From contig JAKSXM010000263.1 in the NCBI GenBank assembly GCA_022575985.1, forward strand, positions 7,172,001 through 7,236,000: a stretch of DNA of 64,000 nt, read 5' to 3'. Of this stretch, positions 22,920-35,397 are shown piece after piece. The notes beneath the pieces are model-generated. The model was given only the letters and a program-made list of their open reading frames with translations, had not been told where the DNA came from and searched no databases. The stretch's first letter is position 1, and every line of letters starts with the position of its first letter. Origin of the DNA: Anagrus nilaparvatae. Taxonomy: Eukaryota; Arthropoda; Insecta; Hymenoptera; Mymaridae. Both the position numbers and the translations under genes were made by a program.

Positions 22920-24196
22920 TATTAACATGGAACATGTTTATAGGGAGGGGGGTACCTCGGAATTTGAAAATTAAGGGGGGGGGGGTCAAATATGTCCCAT
23001 TTAAGGGGGGTAGTCAAATTTGTCCCATTTAAGGAGAGGGGTCAAATTTGTCCCATTTAAGGGGGGGGGTCAAATATGTCCCATTTAAGGGGGGTAGTCA
23101 AATTTGTCCCATTTAAGGGGGGGTCAAATTTGTCCCATTTAAGGGGGGGGGTCAAATATGTCCCATTTAAGGGGGGGGGGGTCAAATGGGACTTGGAATA
23201 ATTTCAATTTTGGGACTTAGAATAATTTGGGTTTAGGGACTTAGAAATTTTTTTTGATTTAGGGACCTAGAATAATACGCGTTTAGGAAATCATAATAGT
23301 TTGGGTTTAGAATCTTAACATTTAGTAAAGGTGATAATTAAAAATTATAAAAATAGGAAATTGTATTTTTTTTTGTGTGTCTATGTTGTAAGATTACAGA
23401 TGTAAATGTAAGTAAAATGCACTTTGGTTGTGTGTACACAAACCGGTTATAAGTTTTTTGCTTATAGTTAATGTATACAGCTATTTAAACATAAAAATAA
23501 TAAAATTTTCAAAGATTTTTTAACAAGCACCTTAAATCCCCCTCTACAAATTCGTCACGCCTTGCTCCATCCCCCTTAAATTAATTTACAATCATTTAAA
23601 TTTAAAAAAAAAATCTGCGGCTATTCTTTACTTTTACGGCCTAGGATAAAAATATACTATTGACATAATAAGATTGTAAAAAAATTATGTTAAAATCCAT
23701 TTTAAAAATTGAATGGCCAATCAACAATAAATTATTGCAATTATAATTTATTATTATCAAATATTATCAGAAATCATATGCATCGGCTTCACCTTGGATA
23801 ATAATTACTTTCGATTTTAGGCATACTAAACTTTACGACCAGGGTCGTAAAATACTATATTGCTTAAAAACTGCGTTAATAATTAAAAAAATCATTATAA
23901 AATCTATTAAAAATAAGGTATCTTAATTAATTTATAATAGAAAGCTCGCTTCCAGTCCTATGTATGCATGTACTTATTTATATTCAATATCTAAGTGTAT
24001 TTTAAAAACTTTTGTTTCTTATTTATTAGATAATTATTTTTATACTTTTTTAGAAGTATTTATTACTTTTTTATTCCAAATAATTCGTTTTTTTAATCAA
24101 ATATTGAAATAATAAAGGAAGTCATTTTTTATAATTTTGAATTCCCACTAAAACTTACCTTAGCTCAGTAGCGCCCTCAACTCTCTGAAAAACCCT
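22920..24196 (-). repeat. Right inverted arm of the ~10.3-kb segment
   Basis: Reverse complement of 13,861-16,430 without the expanded satellite. It starts with AACATGGAACATGTTTATAG and the G-rich tandem array (22,965-23,195, about eight TTAAGGGGGG...GTCAAAT units), passes a few degenerate GGGACTTAGAATAAT units and an ACACAAACCGGTTATAAG block, and ends CTCTGAAAAACCCT at 24,196. No genes. Confidence 0.8.
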
Positions 24197-27079
24197 TATT
24201 CAGGGCAAACTTATTACTTATGGATAATGGTCGAATACAATTTTTTTCGTCAGTGGCAAAAAAATATTTGTTTGCTGGGCGGACAATGGCCGGGAAATAC
24301 GTAGTTTCGGGCCACTGACCAAAAAATTCTTTCCATACATTCCTAAAAATAGAGACAATTACAAGTTCAATGCAGAAAACCGTACTGAAATCGGATCATT
24401 TCTCGATCAAAGGGGTTTTTAGCCGCCTTTTTTTCTAGTTCTTTATGCATCGCCCGAACTTCAGTGCCTAATTATCCGGTGCAATTCAAAAATGCGAATG
24501 GAATGATTAAAAATTTATTTTTTACGTTTATTTAAATAAATTATAACAATTTAAATTATTGTCTTTCAATAATTGAGGCAGACCTATTTTTTTAGACCCT
24601 ATATTTACCTGTAAGTTTTTTATTCGACTTCACTTTCTTGTACGGTGCCTAGGATCTTTCTATGCAGTGTACAGCAGAAGCGTTATTTTTCTGCATGTTA
24701 AGATATACAAGTTTTTATTTACTTTTTTAGATAATATTAGCTTATTGCTACTGAAAATTAACAAACCTTAGCTTAAATTAATTTTAATTATTAGCAATGT
24801 AAATTTAAATGATATATACAAGGTAAGTAAAGTATCATATTTTTATTAATTTCTATTTAAATTAATGTGATAAAAATATATGTATAAAAATATTTAAAAC
24901 TAACTTATTTAATAATGGGAGTAAAATTTTATTAAAGTATTTTTTTTTAATTTTAATATTTTAATTTAAAATTTACGTCAAACGAATTTTGTTACATAAT
25001 TTTGCTTTAAAGTTTTAATTTTAGCTTAAACTGTTATAATTCATTTTAGTTCATTATTAATTTTCAAAGTTCTAGTGCTGATGTATCAAAATAAGTTGCA
25101 ATAGCACATTAATTAATATTTAGTTAATTGTAATATTTTTAATATCAAAAAGGATTACTAATAGTTTTACAATAATACATAAACAAATTTTTTGAACTGT
25201 TACATATAATGTAATCTCTAATTTTTATATTTTGATTTTGCAAAGTGGAAGGAAATATATTGATTTTACAAGAATGAAAAATGTAAATCTTAAAAAAGTG
25301 AATTATAAATTTAGTCTATTTTTGAGCAAAACATCAAACTTGAAAGTATTTTTAAAAAAATTTGCTTTGGCTCAAAATTTGTTTTGCTCCCAGAGGAAAA
25401 TCAAAAGATGACTATACAGTTATGATTTTTTAAAGTAATAAAATACATTAGTTTCAAAATTACTGGACTATCCTCATGTATACGTAAAAGTCGGTAGATC
25501 AATATACAATATACAATATACTTAGGCTGATTCCAGACAAAGTGCTTAACTTCGAAGTTATTTTAAACCTGTATTTAAAATACATTGAGTAGTATATACA
25601 TATATATAATATAACTACAGATTTAACGGTAACTGTGAGTTTAAAGCTCTCTTTGTGGAACTAGCCTTACAAAAAGAAGAAAATGATGCAACATTAAAAT
25701 TAAAGATAGTGATTCATTATGGTTCCTCGTATATCCATTGTTGAAACCACAAATTACACGCAAATGTAACATAAATTTCATAAAATTACTAACCTAAAAA
25801 TGTTTTTATAATAGTTTCATCATCAATAGTAAAATTAAATACGTATAAAAAATTTACCTATTCTCAATGCCTACCTGGGCTTCAATTTTCAAAATCGAAG
25901 GAGCGAGGAAGTAGAAGAATTCCCCACTTTTTTCCCCGGTTTATAAAAAATTCAATTTTTGAAAGCAAAAGGAAAACTCTCCGGAGAACATGTTCCCCAA
26001 AATGTACTGCCCAACTACTATAGCAAGGGAATCAGGGAACTCCCTCGTTTTAACCATACGTTTTATGTGATATTCTTATTAATTTAACCAATAAATTGGT
26101 TAATTTTAAACTAATAGGTACGTAACAGTGTTTCGCCATAGTGTATTAGGTTGGCTCGTCAGTAGACTCCTAATACACCTTATCTAGACACCGTTTAATT
26201 ATTTAAAAAACAAAAAATATTAAAATTATAAAATTAATTTTTTTTTTTAAATTTGTGTAAGTACTTGCCTCGCACATGCTTTCAAAACGACTAAAAATGC
26301 TGGCTTGTGTATACCGTTAGAAAGGAGAAGTTTAGTTTTCTCTTTCTAATTTAAATACAGCTGGCATTTTTATTCTATTAATTTCATAAAAATTACATTC
26401 AAAGTTTTATTAAATTTAATAAGGCTAAAAATAACACGAACTGATAAATCAGTATCAAAAAAGTTTTATATTACATAATAATATATTAATAGACTCCCGC
26501 GCTTGACATTTAATTTTTATAATTTTTATGCAAATATATTCATATTATAGTTAAAGTAGATATATTAAATAATATAATATATTCTAATACATATTTTGAT
26601 TTTGTGTATATGGAAAATTAAATTAAATTTTTTTAAAAATAAAAAAAAATAATTCAATTTGTAGATAAATTTTTTAGATAGCCACGCGCTTGATTCTGCA
26701 GTAATATTACTATATTCTAGTGAGTTTCCTCCCCTTTCAATATATTACAAAAAAGTATAATATTATTAATAATAATAATAATATAGTATAATAATAATAA
26801 TAATAATACAAATATAAAACAATAATTTTTAATAAATAATTAAAAAATTACAAAACTATTATTTTAATTTAATAAAATAATATTTCAACGATACAATATT
26901 TGAAACACCGCGCGAGAATAACTCGCAAATGATGTTGAAAAGTTACTAAGACTGCATGATAAACAATGTCTTCTCATATTTATTAATTAATTTCTTTATA
27001 TTAGAAACACCTTCAGTACTTTTAATTAATATCAAAAAATTTATAGATACTTAATCTCCATTGTTATGCAAATTCATTT
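24197..27079. other. AT-rich unassigned DNA
   Basis: No gene. A patch at 24,220-24,310 (CAGTGGCAAAAAAATATTTG, GGCCGGGAAATACGTAG) resembles sequence at 28,560-28,620 and 32,030-32,110, so a diffuse repeat may be shared with the foldback element to the right. An (ATT/TAA)n microsatellite lies at about 26,757-26,810. The rest is low-complexity A/T. Confidence 0.4.
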
Positions 27080-27236
27080 AAATCTGTTCTGTAAATTTTG
27101 ATAAATCATGAAATTAGTACGCATTTTTGGAGTTTCCATTTACTTACACGTTAAATATATTTATTAATTTCTCTAAAACCAAACACCTAACAATCTCAAA
27201 ATTTTTTCAGCAATTTTAATTAATACCCTGATGCAA
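27080..27236 (+). repeat. Left part of a host repeat interrupted by a foldback element
   Basis: It matches 52,628-52,771 almost base for base (TAGTACGCATTTTTGGAGTT, CTAACAATCTCAAAATTTTT). The remainder of the repeat appears at 34,026-34,095. The copy at 52,628-52,842 is continuous, so it is effectively the unfilled site. Confidence 0.85.
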
Positions 27237-28279
27237 AGAAATAATTAAACACAATTCAAAATTTTACAATAGAACACAATACAATAAAACACAATTCAAC
27301 TTTAAGATTCAATATAAAATACGATTAAAAAGAAAATACGCATTTCTCATTTCAGCGTAGGATCTTTAGGGTCAGTAAAGGTTTAAAGAAAATTATTACA
27401 TTTCCCGATTAAGTCAATAATTTTCCAATTTTTCAAGATGGTGGACCAAAAAAATAAAAAACAAGAAAATTGAATTTATGGTTACACCGGGGGTTTTAAT
27501 AGTCACTAAAAATGAATTTTCGGAGGAAAATAAGACTTATTGGTTATTTTATACATTTTCCAATTTTCCCAAGATGGCGGACTAGAAAATATTAAAAAAT
27601 AGAAAAAATGAATTTTTTACTACACTGGGGAATGTATTAGTGACGAAAAATGAATTTTAGGTGAAAACAATATTTTTCTATTACCTTAAAAATTTCCTCA
27701 TTTTTCCAAGATGGCGGACTTTAAAAAATTTTTAAATGCAAAATTGAATTTTTTACTTTACCGGGGGGTTTTAATAGTATCTAGAAATGAATTTATGGAG
27801 GACAATAAGACTTATTGGTTATTTTATACATTTTCCAGTTTTCCCAAGATGGCGGACTAGAAAATTTTAAAAACAGAAAACATGAATTTTTTACTACACT
27901 GGGGAATGTATTAGCGACGAAAAATTTAAAAACTGGAAATGAACCCTTCTAGGAAAAATTGATATCCTGGAGATGTAGTTTTTTCACCCGAACATGTTTT
28001 CCGATTTCCAAGATGGTGGACCAAAATACATAAACAAAAGAACTTGTTACATTACCTGGGAATTTTCAATTTCTAGAAATACGAATGAAAATTTTGATTT
28101 TTTTACCCCAACATGTTTTCGGATTTTCCAAGATGGCGGACCAAAAAACACGAACAAAAGTTTCGAACAAAACTTTCTATGTTACCTGGGGGTATTCAAG
28201 GTTGAGAATAACGTTTTTATGAATGGGAATTTTCATTTTTTCACCCCAATATATTTTCCGATTTTTCAAGAAGGCGGAC

Positions 28280-29823
28280 CAAAAAACACGAAAAAAAGAA
28301 TCCCAGAGATAAAAAGCACAAAATCTAACGCGATGTTATGAATTTTTTAAGTCCTTTAAAATTTTTTCAAATCTTTTTGATAAACATTTTAAGTATAGGA
28401 AAAAAAAGAGTTTTGGCCAAAATGTCCACTCAGTTTTGCAAAAAAAATTTCGGAACAGCTGTAAACGGGCATTTTTTGAATTCTTTGGCTGAAATTCAAA
28501 TTCATGACTCTAATCGATATTAAGGGGAAATATTCTAAGGATTTCGAATTCGATTTCTTTAGTTGCGCAGCGGCCAGGAAATTGAATTTTCGTGACTACT
28601 GCCCAGAAAAATGTTTTTTTTCTGAAATTTTTCCAAAAGTGCATATATATCATAATGTTATAAGAGAATAGTGCTGATTATAGTGAACTTTCTTTAATTT
28701 TGACTTTTTAGTTATTTTTATTTCAGGTTGAAATAAAATACTTCTTAAAATTTTCATTTTTAATAAATTTTAATGATCAATTTTAATTTGTCAAATTGAG
28801 ATGTTTCATTCAAAAGACACCAAAATTACTAAACCTTTGTAAAATTTCCTGTTAAATTACAAATTTTTAGTCAGATTTTAATTTGGTCACGTGACTTAGC
28901 GGGAAATTAGCAAAATAACTAGCAAGTCAATATGGAAAAAAGTGGTAAACTTACTAAAATCAGCATTACTTTCTTATAACAAAAATTACCCTCGGGATAT
29001 TTTTTTCTATGATATATATGCTCTTTTGGAAGAATTTCAAAAAAAAAAATTTGTTTAGCAGGAAACTTTCTGGCTATTTTCCCTTAAAGTTTCCCAATTT
29101 CAGGACATAAATATGAATTTTCCCGCGATTCGATCCAGAAAGCGGAAAATCTGACTGAAAACTTGAAATCCTCATAAAATTTTACATTGAAAACCTATTT
29201 CTTATTTTTTTTTAACGTTTTATAGAGATTTTTTTTACGGGACTTTCAAATATGGTGGCTAAGGAAAGAAATTTTACCAAAAAACTTTAAAACAGTGTAA
29301 AACCCTTAAAAATTTATGAAAAACCTTCGGATTTGTTGAATCATCTAATTTTAAATAGTTTTTCGAAAAAAACAAAAACTTTTATTTTCCAGACCTCGCG
29401 TTCCACTTTGTGCTTTTTATCCATGGAATTACCCTTATCTTATTTAGTTTTACAAATAATGTATCTTTGTTAAACTGGATATCTAGGGGCGAGGGGTGGG
29501 TAAAAAATAGTAAACTGGTAAAAGTTTCCAGTTTAAGTACTTCAATCAATATACGGTTTCATTTGTTTTGTTTCTGGGCTGCTATAGGTTTTTTGGATAT
29601 CTGATCACGAATTTTGGGTCCTATTTTATGAGAAATGTCCGGAAAATCATGAAATTTGCTAAAAATTACCCGTAAAAAGGGGTATTTTGATGTATTCGAA
29701 TTCTGAGTAGCCAGATTCGGTCCACATAGATTTTTTAGGTGGCTTATCAAGAATTTCGTGGCTATTATATGTTAAAAGTTAATATTTTACAATTAAATTA
29801 GCAAAAAATAACTCTAAAATAAA
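28280..29823. other. Non-coding interior of the foldback element
   Basis: AT-rich sequence with degenerate repeats. Short open frames (up to ~115 codons) start inside the tandem arm units and are not supported as genes. Confidence 0.45.
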
Positions 29824-29900
29824 TGGATTTTTTGCTGTTTTCTTACTTTCCGTGATCAGCGAATCTGATCACGGAAAGTAAGAAAACAGCAAAAAATCCA
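29824..29900. repeat. Perfect 36-bp-stem hairpin
   Basis: Arms 29,824-29,859 and 29,865-29,900 are exact reverse complements separated by CGAAT. It lies inside the ~190-bp units, where similar GTGATCAGCGAAT phrases occur singly, so it is probably a local template-switch inversion. Confidence 0.95.
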
Positions 29901-32340
29901 TACCGAATCCGAACCGAATGTTCATATGAGTTTTCTGGGACGCTGAAAAAAAAATTGTCGGGGAATTTTTTATTAAAAATTAATTTATCACCTTTGAATT
30001 TGCAAAAACTACCCCTAAACAGTTGTTTTTGCATTATTTTAACACTTTCAGTGCCAGATTCAGTTCATAAAGGTTTTTTGGGTAACTGATCACGGATTTC
30101 GGGGAATTTTCTATCAAAAATTAACCTCTTGCCTGTAAATTAGCAAAAATTACTAACATTTGTAGGTTCTGAATTATAGGTTTTTGGGTTGCTCATCATG
30201 AATTTCTGGTTCTTTTTATTAAAAATTACTAAAGGTATCCTTAAATTATCTATTTTTATCTATTTAAAAAAATTTCATTGAATTTACTACAGTCCAACTA
30301 ATAGGGTTAGTTTTAAAAGGTCAGAGCCCCTAAAAATAAAAAAATTTTTCTAAATATTTCTATAACTTTTTTTAACAATTTTTTAACTTCTTTTATCTCA
30401 GTTTTGAAAAATCTTCAAAACTTTTAATAAAAAATTTTCCAAAATGTGTGATCAGTGACCCGAGAAATCTTTATGAACCAATTTAGGACACTTAAAACGT
30501 GAAAATAGCAAATATTTTTTACTATTTTAAGAGTGAGATATTAACCTTTTATAAAAATTTTCCCCAAAATTCGTTAGTGACCCATCAAACCTGTATACGC
30601 CTAATCTGAACGCTCAGAGTGCGAATATGTCTAAAATACTCCTTTTGGAGGGTAGTTTTTGCAAGTTTTAGGCGTTCCGCAAATTTTTTATAAAAAAGAC
30701 CCCGGAATTCGTGATCAGCAATCCAAATAAAAACCATAGTGGACCAAATCTGGTAGTGGCCACTGGCCAGAAAAAACCTCCCCATATGTGATAAGTGAAA
30801 AAACATCCCCCGCATCCTCAGTTTTCCTGAATGGGCCTCCTTGGCCTAGAAATTAGATTCCCTAGCAGGGTTATATGCTATAAGATTTTTATGTGCTTTA
30901 AGAGTTATATGCTTTAAGAGTTTTTTCGGTTATATATTCTAAATAACGCTGCTACCTTGCATGTCAACCAATTACCTTTCAATTGGTCTCATTATCTTTG
31001 TGCAAATCGGCTTTAATCCCCGTAAACCGCATTTTTTTATCGGTCATTCACTTACATTTATAGTCACTAAACCAAATGGTCATATTTATCCATGAATGAC
31101 CGATTTTTAAATTGCTGCCAAAACTGTAATTTTTTACTAAAATGGGATTTATTTATTTATTTATTTACTTAAATTTTGAAGGACTTAAAAATGCATAAGG
31201 CAATATAGACCTAGAGGACACAGCGCGTATGCAAAAACTCAGTGGACACAAGGCGCGGCGGGTTAATTATTATCGTTATACCTTAATCTTTTTCAATAGT
31301 ATAATATTTTTTTTTAACGTTAGTTACTTAATTTTCCCAATTTTATACCAAAGTTTTTAAAATTAATTAATTGAAAATTATAGAATTAAAATATTCTTTA
31401 AAATAATATATAGAAACAAAATATTTTATGAAAAAAAATTTTTAAGAATGACGCGCCCAATCAATTCTGTCATATAGATTGAATAAATAAACTTTATTGT
31501 GAAAAAGACTAATTCCAATATGTTCTTATACAAATAAGTAATTTCTTAGAATTTACTTTATTAAGTATAAACAAGGTTCTTGAAAAATGAAAATATGCCA
31601 CCCTAAGTCTTTATAGTATAAATAATATAATAAATAATATTCATAGAACCACATTAATAATATAAATCACATCTAATCCTTAAGAATATGTGTGAATGAA
31701 TAATATTATATAAGTATATACAGCATTTAACGTACGTACGATTTTAGATACTATATCAATTAATATGTATATTAATTTTTACACGGTATGCTCATTCGGA
31801 GATCCTTAAAACATCTACCGTATTTTTTAGTTATTGTTTTAAAGGCAAATTAATTGAGAAAATCAAAATAACTTATAATAAAAAATATGGCTAATATACT
31901 GACATTAATGAAATAGTATATTTTTGTCCTTGGCCGCAAAGATAAAGAATGGCCTGGATCGCATGTAAATTGCAAAAAAAAACTGTGATCCAGGGAATTT
32001 TCGTTTCGAAGCAGAGGGTAAAATATAATTTTCTTAGTCAGCGGCAAGAAAACGCGTATTTTCAAGTAGCGCTGCGGCCGAGAAATACGTGTTTTCCGGG
32101 CTGCTAACAAGAAAAAAATTTAACTTTCGGATTTTCCTTGCGTCGATGGGATGGTAGTCTTTACCAGAAATAAAAATAACAAAAAAAAACTTTTGTTCGA
32201 AAATTTTTATTAAAAATTCATTATTATTATTTTTTTTTTTATTATTATTTTTATTATGTTTTTTATTCTACCAGGCAAAAATGTGATTATTGACCTCAAG
32301 TACCCCTTAATATGTATTTCTCTAAATTTTTTGTATTTAA
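29901..32340. other. Non-coding interior of the foldback element, right half
   Basis: ~190-bp diverged units (CAGATTCGGTCCA, GATCACGGATTTC and TAGCAAAAATTAC motifs) occur in plus orientation to about 30,300 and in inverted orientation to about 30,790. Then a mixed A/T-rich region carries a (TTTA)n run at 31,150 and a GGACACAAGGCGCGGCGGG patch at ~31,240. A TGGCCGCAAAGATAAAG block at ~31,935 resembles the TGGCCGTAAAGTTTAG block of the 13.9-kb arm. Confidence 0.45.
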
Positions 32341-32692
32341 ATAATTTTTCAAAGTCCGCCATCTTCGAAAAATGAGGAAATTTTTAAGGTAATAGAAAAA
32401 TATTATTTTTAACTAAAATTAATTTTTCGTCACTAATACATTCCCCAGTGTAGTAAAAAATTCATGTTTTCTGTTTTTAAAATTTTCTAGTCCGCCATCT
32501 TGGGAAAATTGGAAAATGTATAAAATAATAAACCAATAAATTTTATTTTCCTCAAAAAATTCATTTCTAGAGACTATTAAAACCCCCCGGTAAAGTAAAA
32601 AATTCAATTTTGCATTTAAAAATTTTTTAAAGTCCGCCATCTTGGAAAAATGAGGAAATTTTTAAGGTATTAAAAAAATATTTTTTTCACCT

Positions 32693-33588
32693 TGTAATGC
32701 GGTGTTTTCTTAATAAAATATAATTTTATTTTATATTTTCATATTTTAAATATCCCGCTGCGTTCTGTGGATAAATCTGTTTTATCCAGTAAAATAACGT
32801 AAACACGGAACGAGCGGGAAATCAAGAAACAAGAGAATACGCGCTCTTCTTCTGCTAGCTGCTTTAGCATGGATACCACGAGAAAATTTGCTAATTAAAT
32901 TCTCGGTTTTCCATGATACATTTTATATAATCATAAAAAATTTATTAAATTTTTATTAAATAAAGTACAGTGGTCACTTAATTAGTAAATTCAAATAGTG
33001 TCATTGGATATATTCTTTGTAATTAATGAGAAAAGATTCATGGACAACTAACCCTCAGTTTAGTCACGTCGGTACCAGAGAAGATTTGTGAAAATAACTC
33101 CAGGACCTGGACCACGTTAAATTTAGCTTATTTACAAGAAACAAGTTGAAGGTATTGTGCACTTAAAATATTATGAGCTCATCGCGATATCTTTCGATTA
33201 TTTTCATATTATTAGAATCACGTTAGGTTTAAGTGTGTGAATGTATACGTGTGGAGTCCACGGAGGTCGACATCCGTGGCTCATATTAAACCCCAGTATA
33301 TATACATATATATACTGTTTCTTTTATATAGAATCATTTTCTTTTTTTATTATTAATAAATTTATATCTTTTTATTATTACTAATTAATAAAGTAATTAT
33401 TTAAAAGTCCTTTATCCATCTGCATGTTGCCCTCGTATATATGTGAGTCAATGTACACACACATATTCATATATAGGTAAATCCCCTCGCAATACAATTA
33501 TTATTAAACCTTTATGTAACAACTTATTTATTAATTAAATATTATTTTTATTAATTTACATTAAATTAATAATAAATAATTTGTTACA
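32693..33588 (+). mobile_element. Solo LTR with a 4-bp target duplication
   Basis: The 896-bp segment starts TGTAATGCGG and ends AATTTGTTACA. It is flanked by ACCT on both sides (32,689-32,692 and 33,589-33,592). The uninterrupted sequence TTCACCTAAAATTC exists in inverted form in the left arm of the same foldback element (near 27,655), confirming the insertion. TG...CA ends and a 4-bp duplication fit a Gypsy-type retrotransposon, reduced by recombination between its LTRs. Internal coding sequence is absent. The orientation is arbitrary. Confidence 0.85.
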
Positions 33589-34025
33589 ACCTAAAATTCA
33601 TTTTTCATAACTATTGCATTTCCCCGGTGTTGTAAAAAATTCATTTTTCCTTTTTTTTTAAATTTTCAAGTCCGCCATTTTGGAAAAATTGAAAAATTTA
33701 TAAAATATCTAATAAGTCTTATTTTCCTCCATAATGTCATTTTTAGTGATTATTAAAACCCCCGGTGTAACCATAAATTCAATTTTCTTGTTTTTTATTT
33801 TTTTGGTCCACCATCTTGGAAAATTGGAAAATTATTGACTTAATCGGGAAATGTAATATTTTTCTTTAAACCTTTACTGACCCTAAAGATCCTACGCTGA
33901 AATGAGAAATGCGTATTTTCTTTTTAATCGTATTTTATATTGAATCTTAAAGTTGAATTGTGTTTTATTGTATTGTGTTCTATTGTAAAATTTTGAATTG
34001 TGTTTAATTATTTCTTTGCATCAGG

Positions 34026-34095
34026 TTAAAAGCTTTCATTTTATGAAGTTTGGTCAAAATCTGTTCTGTAATTTTTTCACGGACATACTACCTTA
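34026..34095 (+). repeat. Right part of the interrupted host repeat
   Basis: Matches 52,772-52,842 (CTTTCATTTTATGAAGTTTG, CACGGACATACTACC). See the left part at 27,080. Confidence 0.85.
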
Positions 34096-34190
34096 AATCT
34101 AGAAGCCAATTTGCTGGAATTGCTTGAAAATTACAGAAAATGCTTATACTTTCAAGCAATTCAAGCAAAATTCAATCGCAGCAAATATGC

Positions 34191-35397
34191 GTGTATTGTG
34201 CTAAAAAATTAAGTTCATTGTTCAAGCATTTTTTGGTTCCTCATTGAGGAACCATTGTTTTCGGTAAAATTTTGATTTCTGATTTTTTGACATATAAGCA
34301 CGATCTGAGACCTTAGATGCTGAAAAACCGGTTTTAAAAAAAGTATGTACGTATGTGTGAATGTGTGTAAATAAGTATGACTATAACCGGTGATAACCGG
34401 CTGTTTACTAACACATACGCAGATTCGGAAGGAAAACAAAGGGCGTTTTTAACATTGGTTCTTATGGAGATCTTTTTTTAATTATGGATTTAAAAAAAAT
34501 GGATTGCTGAAATTGAATAAATGTATTATAATTAAGTAAAGAATACAATAATCTTCAATTACCATCTATTTTTTTCGCAAGTTTTTGGCAGATAATTACA
34601 AATAACTCAAAAATAAGTGTTATTTTAGGTTAGTGAAGTAGCAAAAAACCTTTGGAAATTAAATATTTTTGTCATCTTTAATTGATTATTATTAAAAATA
34701 ATTATTTATTAACAGGAAAAGTTAATTTGCTGAGAAATAGAAGTATTTATTAATTTAGAAAATGTAATATTGTCAACAAATCTTAACATTAATTAGTACA
34801 GGATGATTTAATTTAAACTTGGTCAAAATTTAAAAAAAATAATAATTTTTAACAAATTAACTTTTGCTATTAATAAATAATTATTTTTTTTATTGATAAT
34901 TATAGTTAAAGATCACAAAAATATTAAATTTTTAAGTTTTTTTAACACCTCACTAACCTAAAATAACACTTATTTTTGAGTTTTTTGTTATTATCTGCCA
35001 AAAAATTGCAAAAAAAAATAGATGGTACTTCAAGATTATTGTATTCTTTACTTAAATTATAATACATTTATTCAATTTCAGCAAACAATTTTTTTTAAGT
35101 CCATAATTTAAAAAAGTTCTCCATAAGAACCAATGTTAAAAACGCCCTTTGTTTTCCTTCCGAATCTGCGTATGTGTTAGTAAACAGCCGGTTATCACCG
35201 GTTACAGTCATACTTATTTACACACATTCACACACACATACATACTTTTTTTAAAACCGGTTTTTCAGCATCTAAGGTCTCAGATCGTGCTTATATGTCA
35301 AAAAATCAGAAATCAAAATTTTACCGAAAACAATGGTTCCTCGATGAGGAACCAAAAAATGCTTGAACAATGAACTTAATTTTTTAGCACAATACAC
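34191..35397. mobile_element. 1.2-kb palindrome
   Basis: GTGTATTGTGCTAAAAAATT at 34,191 is the reverse complement of the sequence ending at 35,397; the centre is near 34,794. Outer ~330 bp of each arm are almost identical, the inner parts more diverged. The same 74-codon open frame on the minus strand (34,215-34,439) and plus strand (35,149-35,373) reflects the symmetry. The arms include AACCGGTGATAACCGGCTG and a GAGGAACC foldback motif. No coding function is supported. Confidence 0.9.

Larger units (their letters stand above)
27237..34025. mobile_element. ~6.8-kb foldback element with tandem-unit arms
   Basis: The ends are CCTGATGCAAAGAAATAATT and its reverse complement; the inverted match continues for several hundred bp through a CAGCGTAGGATCTTTAGGG block into arms made of ~130-150-bp units. 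Most units contain AAGATGGCGG or a one-base variant (left arm 27,435-28,275, right arm 32,356-33,820). The middle has ~190-bp units that also reverse orientation near 30,400. No transposase is visible. A solo LTR (32,693-33,588) sits in the right arm; without it the element is about 5.9 kb. I see no clear target duplication at its borders. Confidence 0.8.

Noticed and set aside
34215..35373. Two identical 74-codon open frames on opposite strands
   Set aside because: Same reason: palindrome symmetry.
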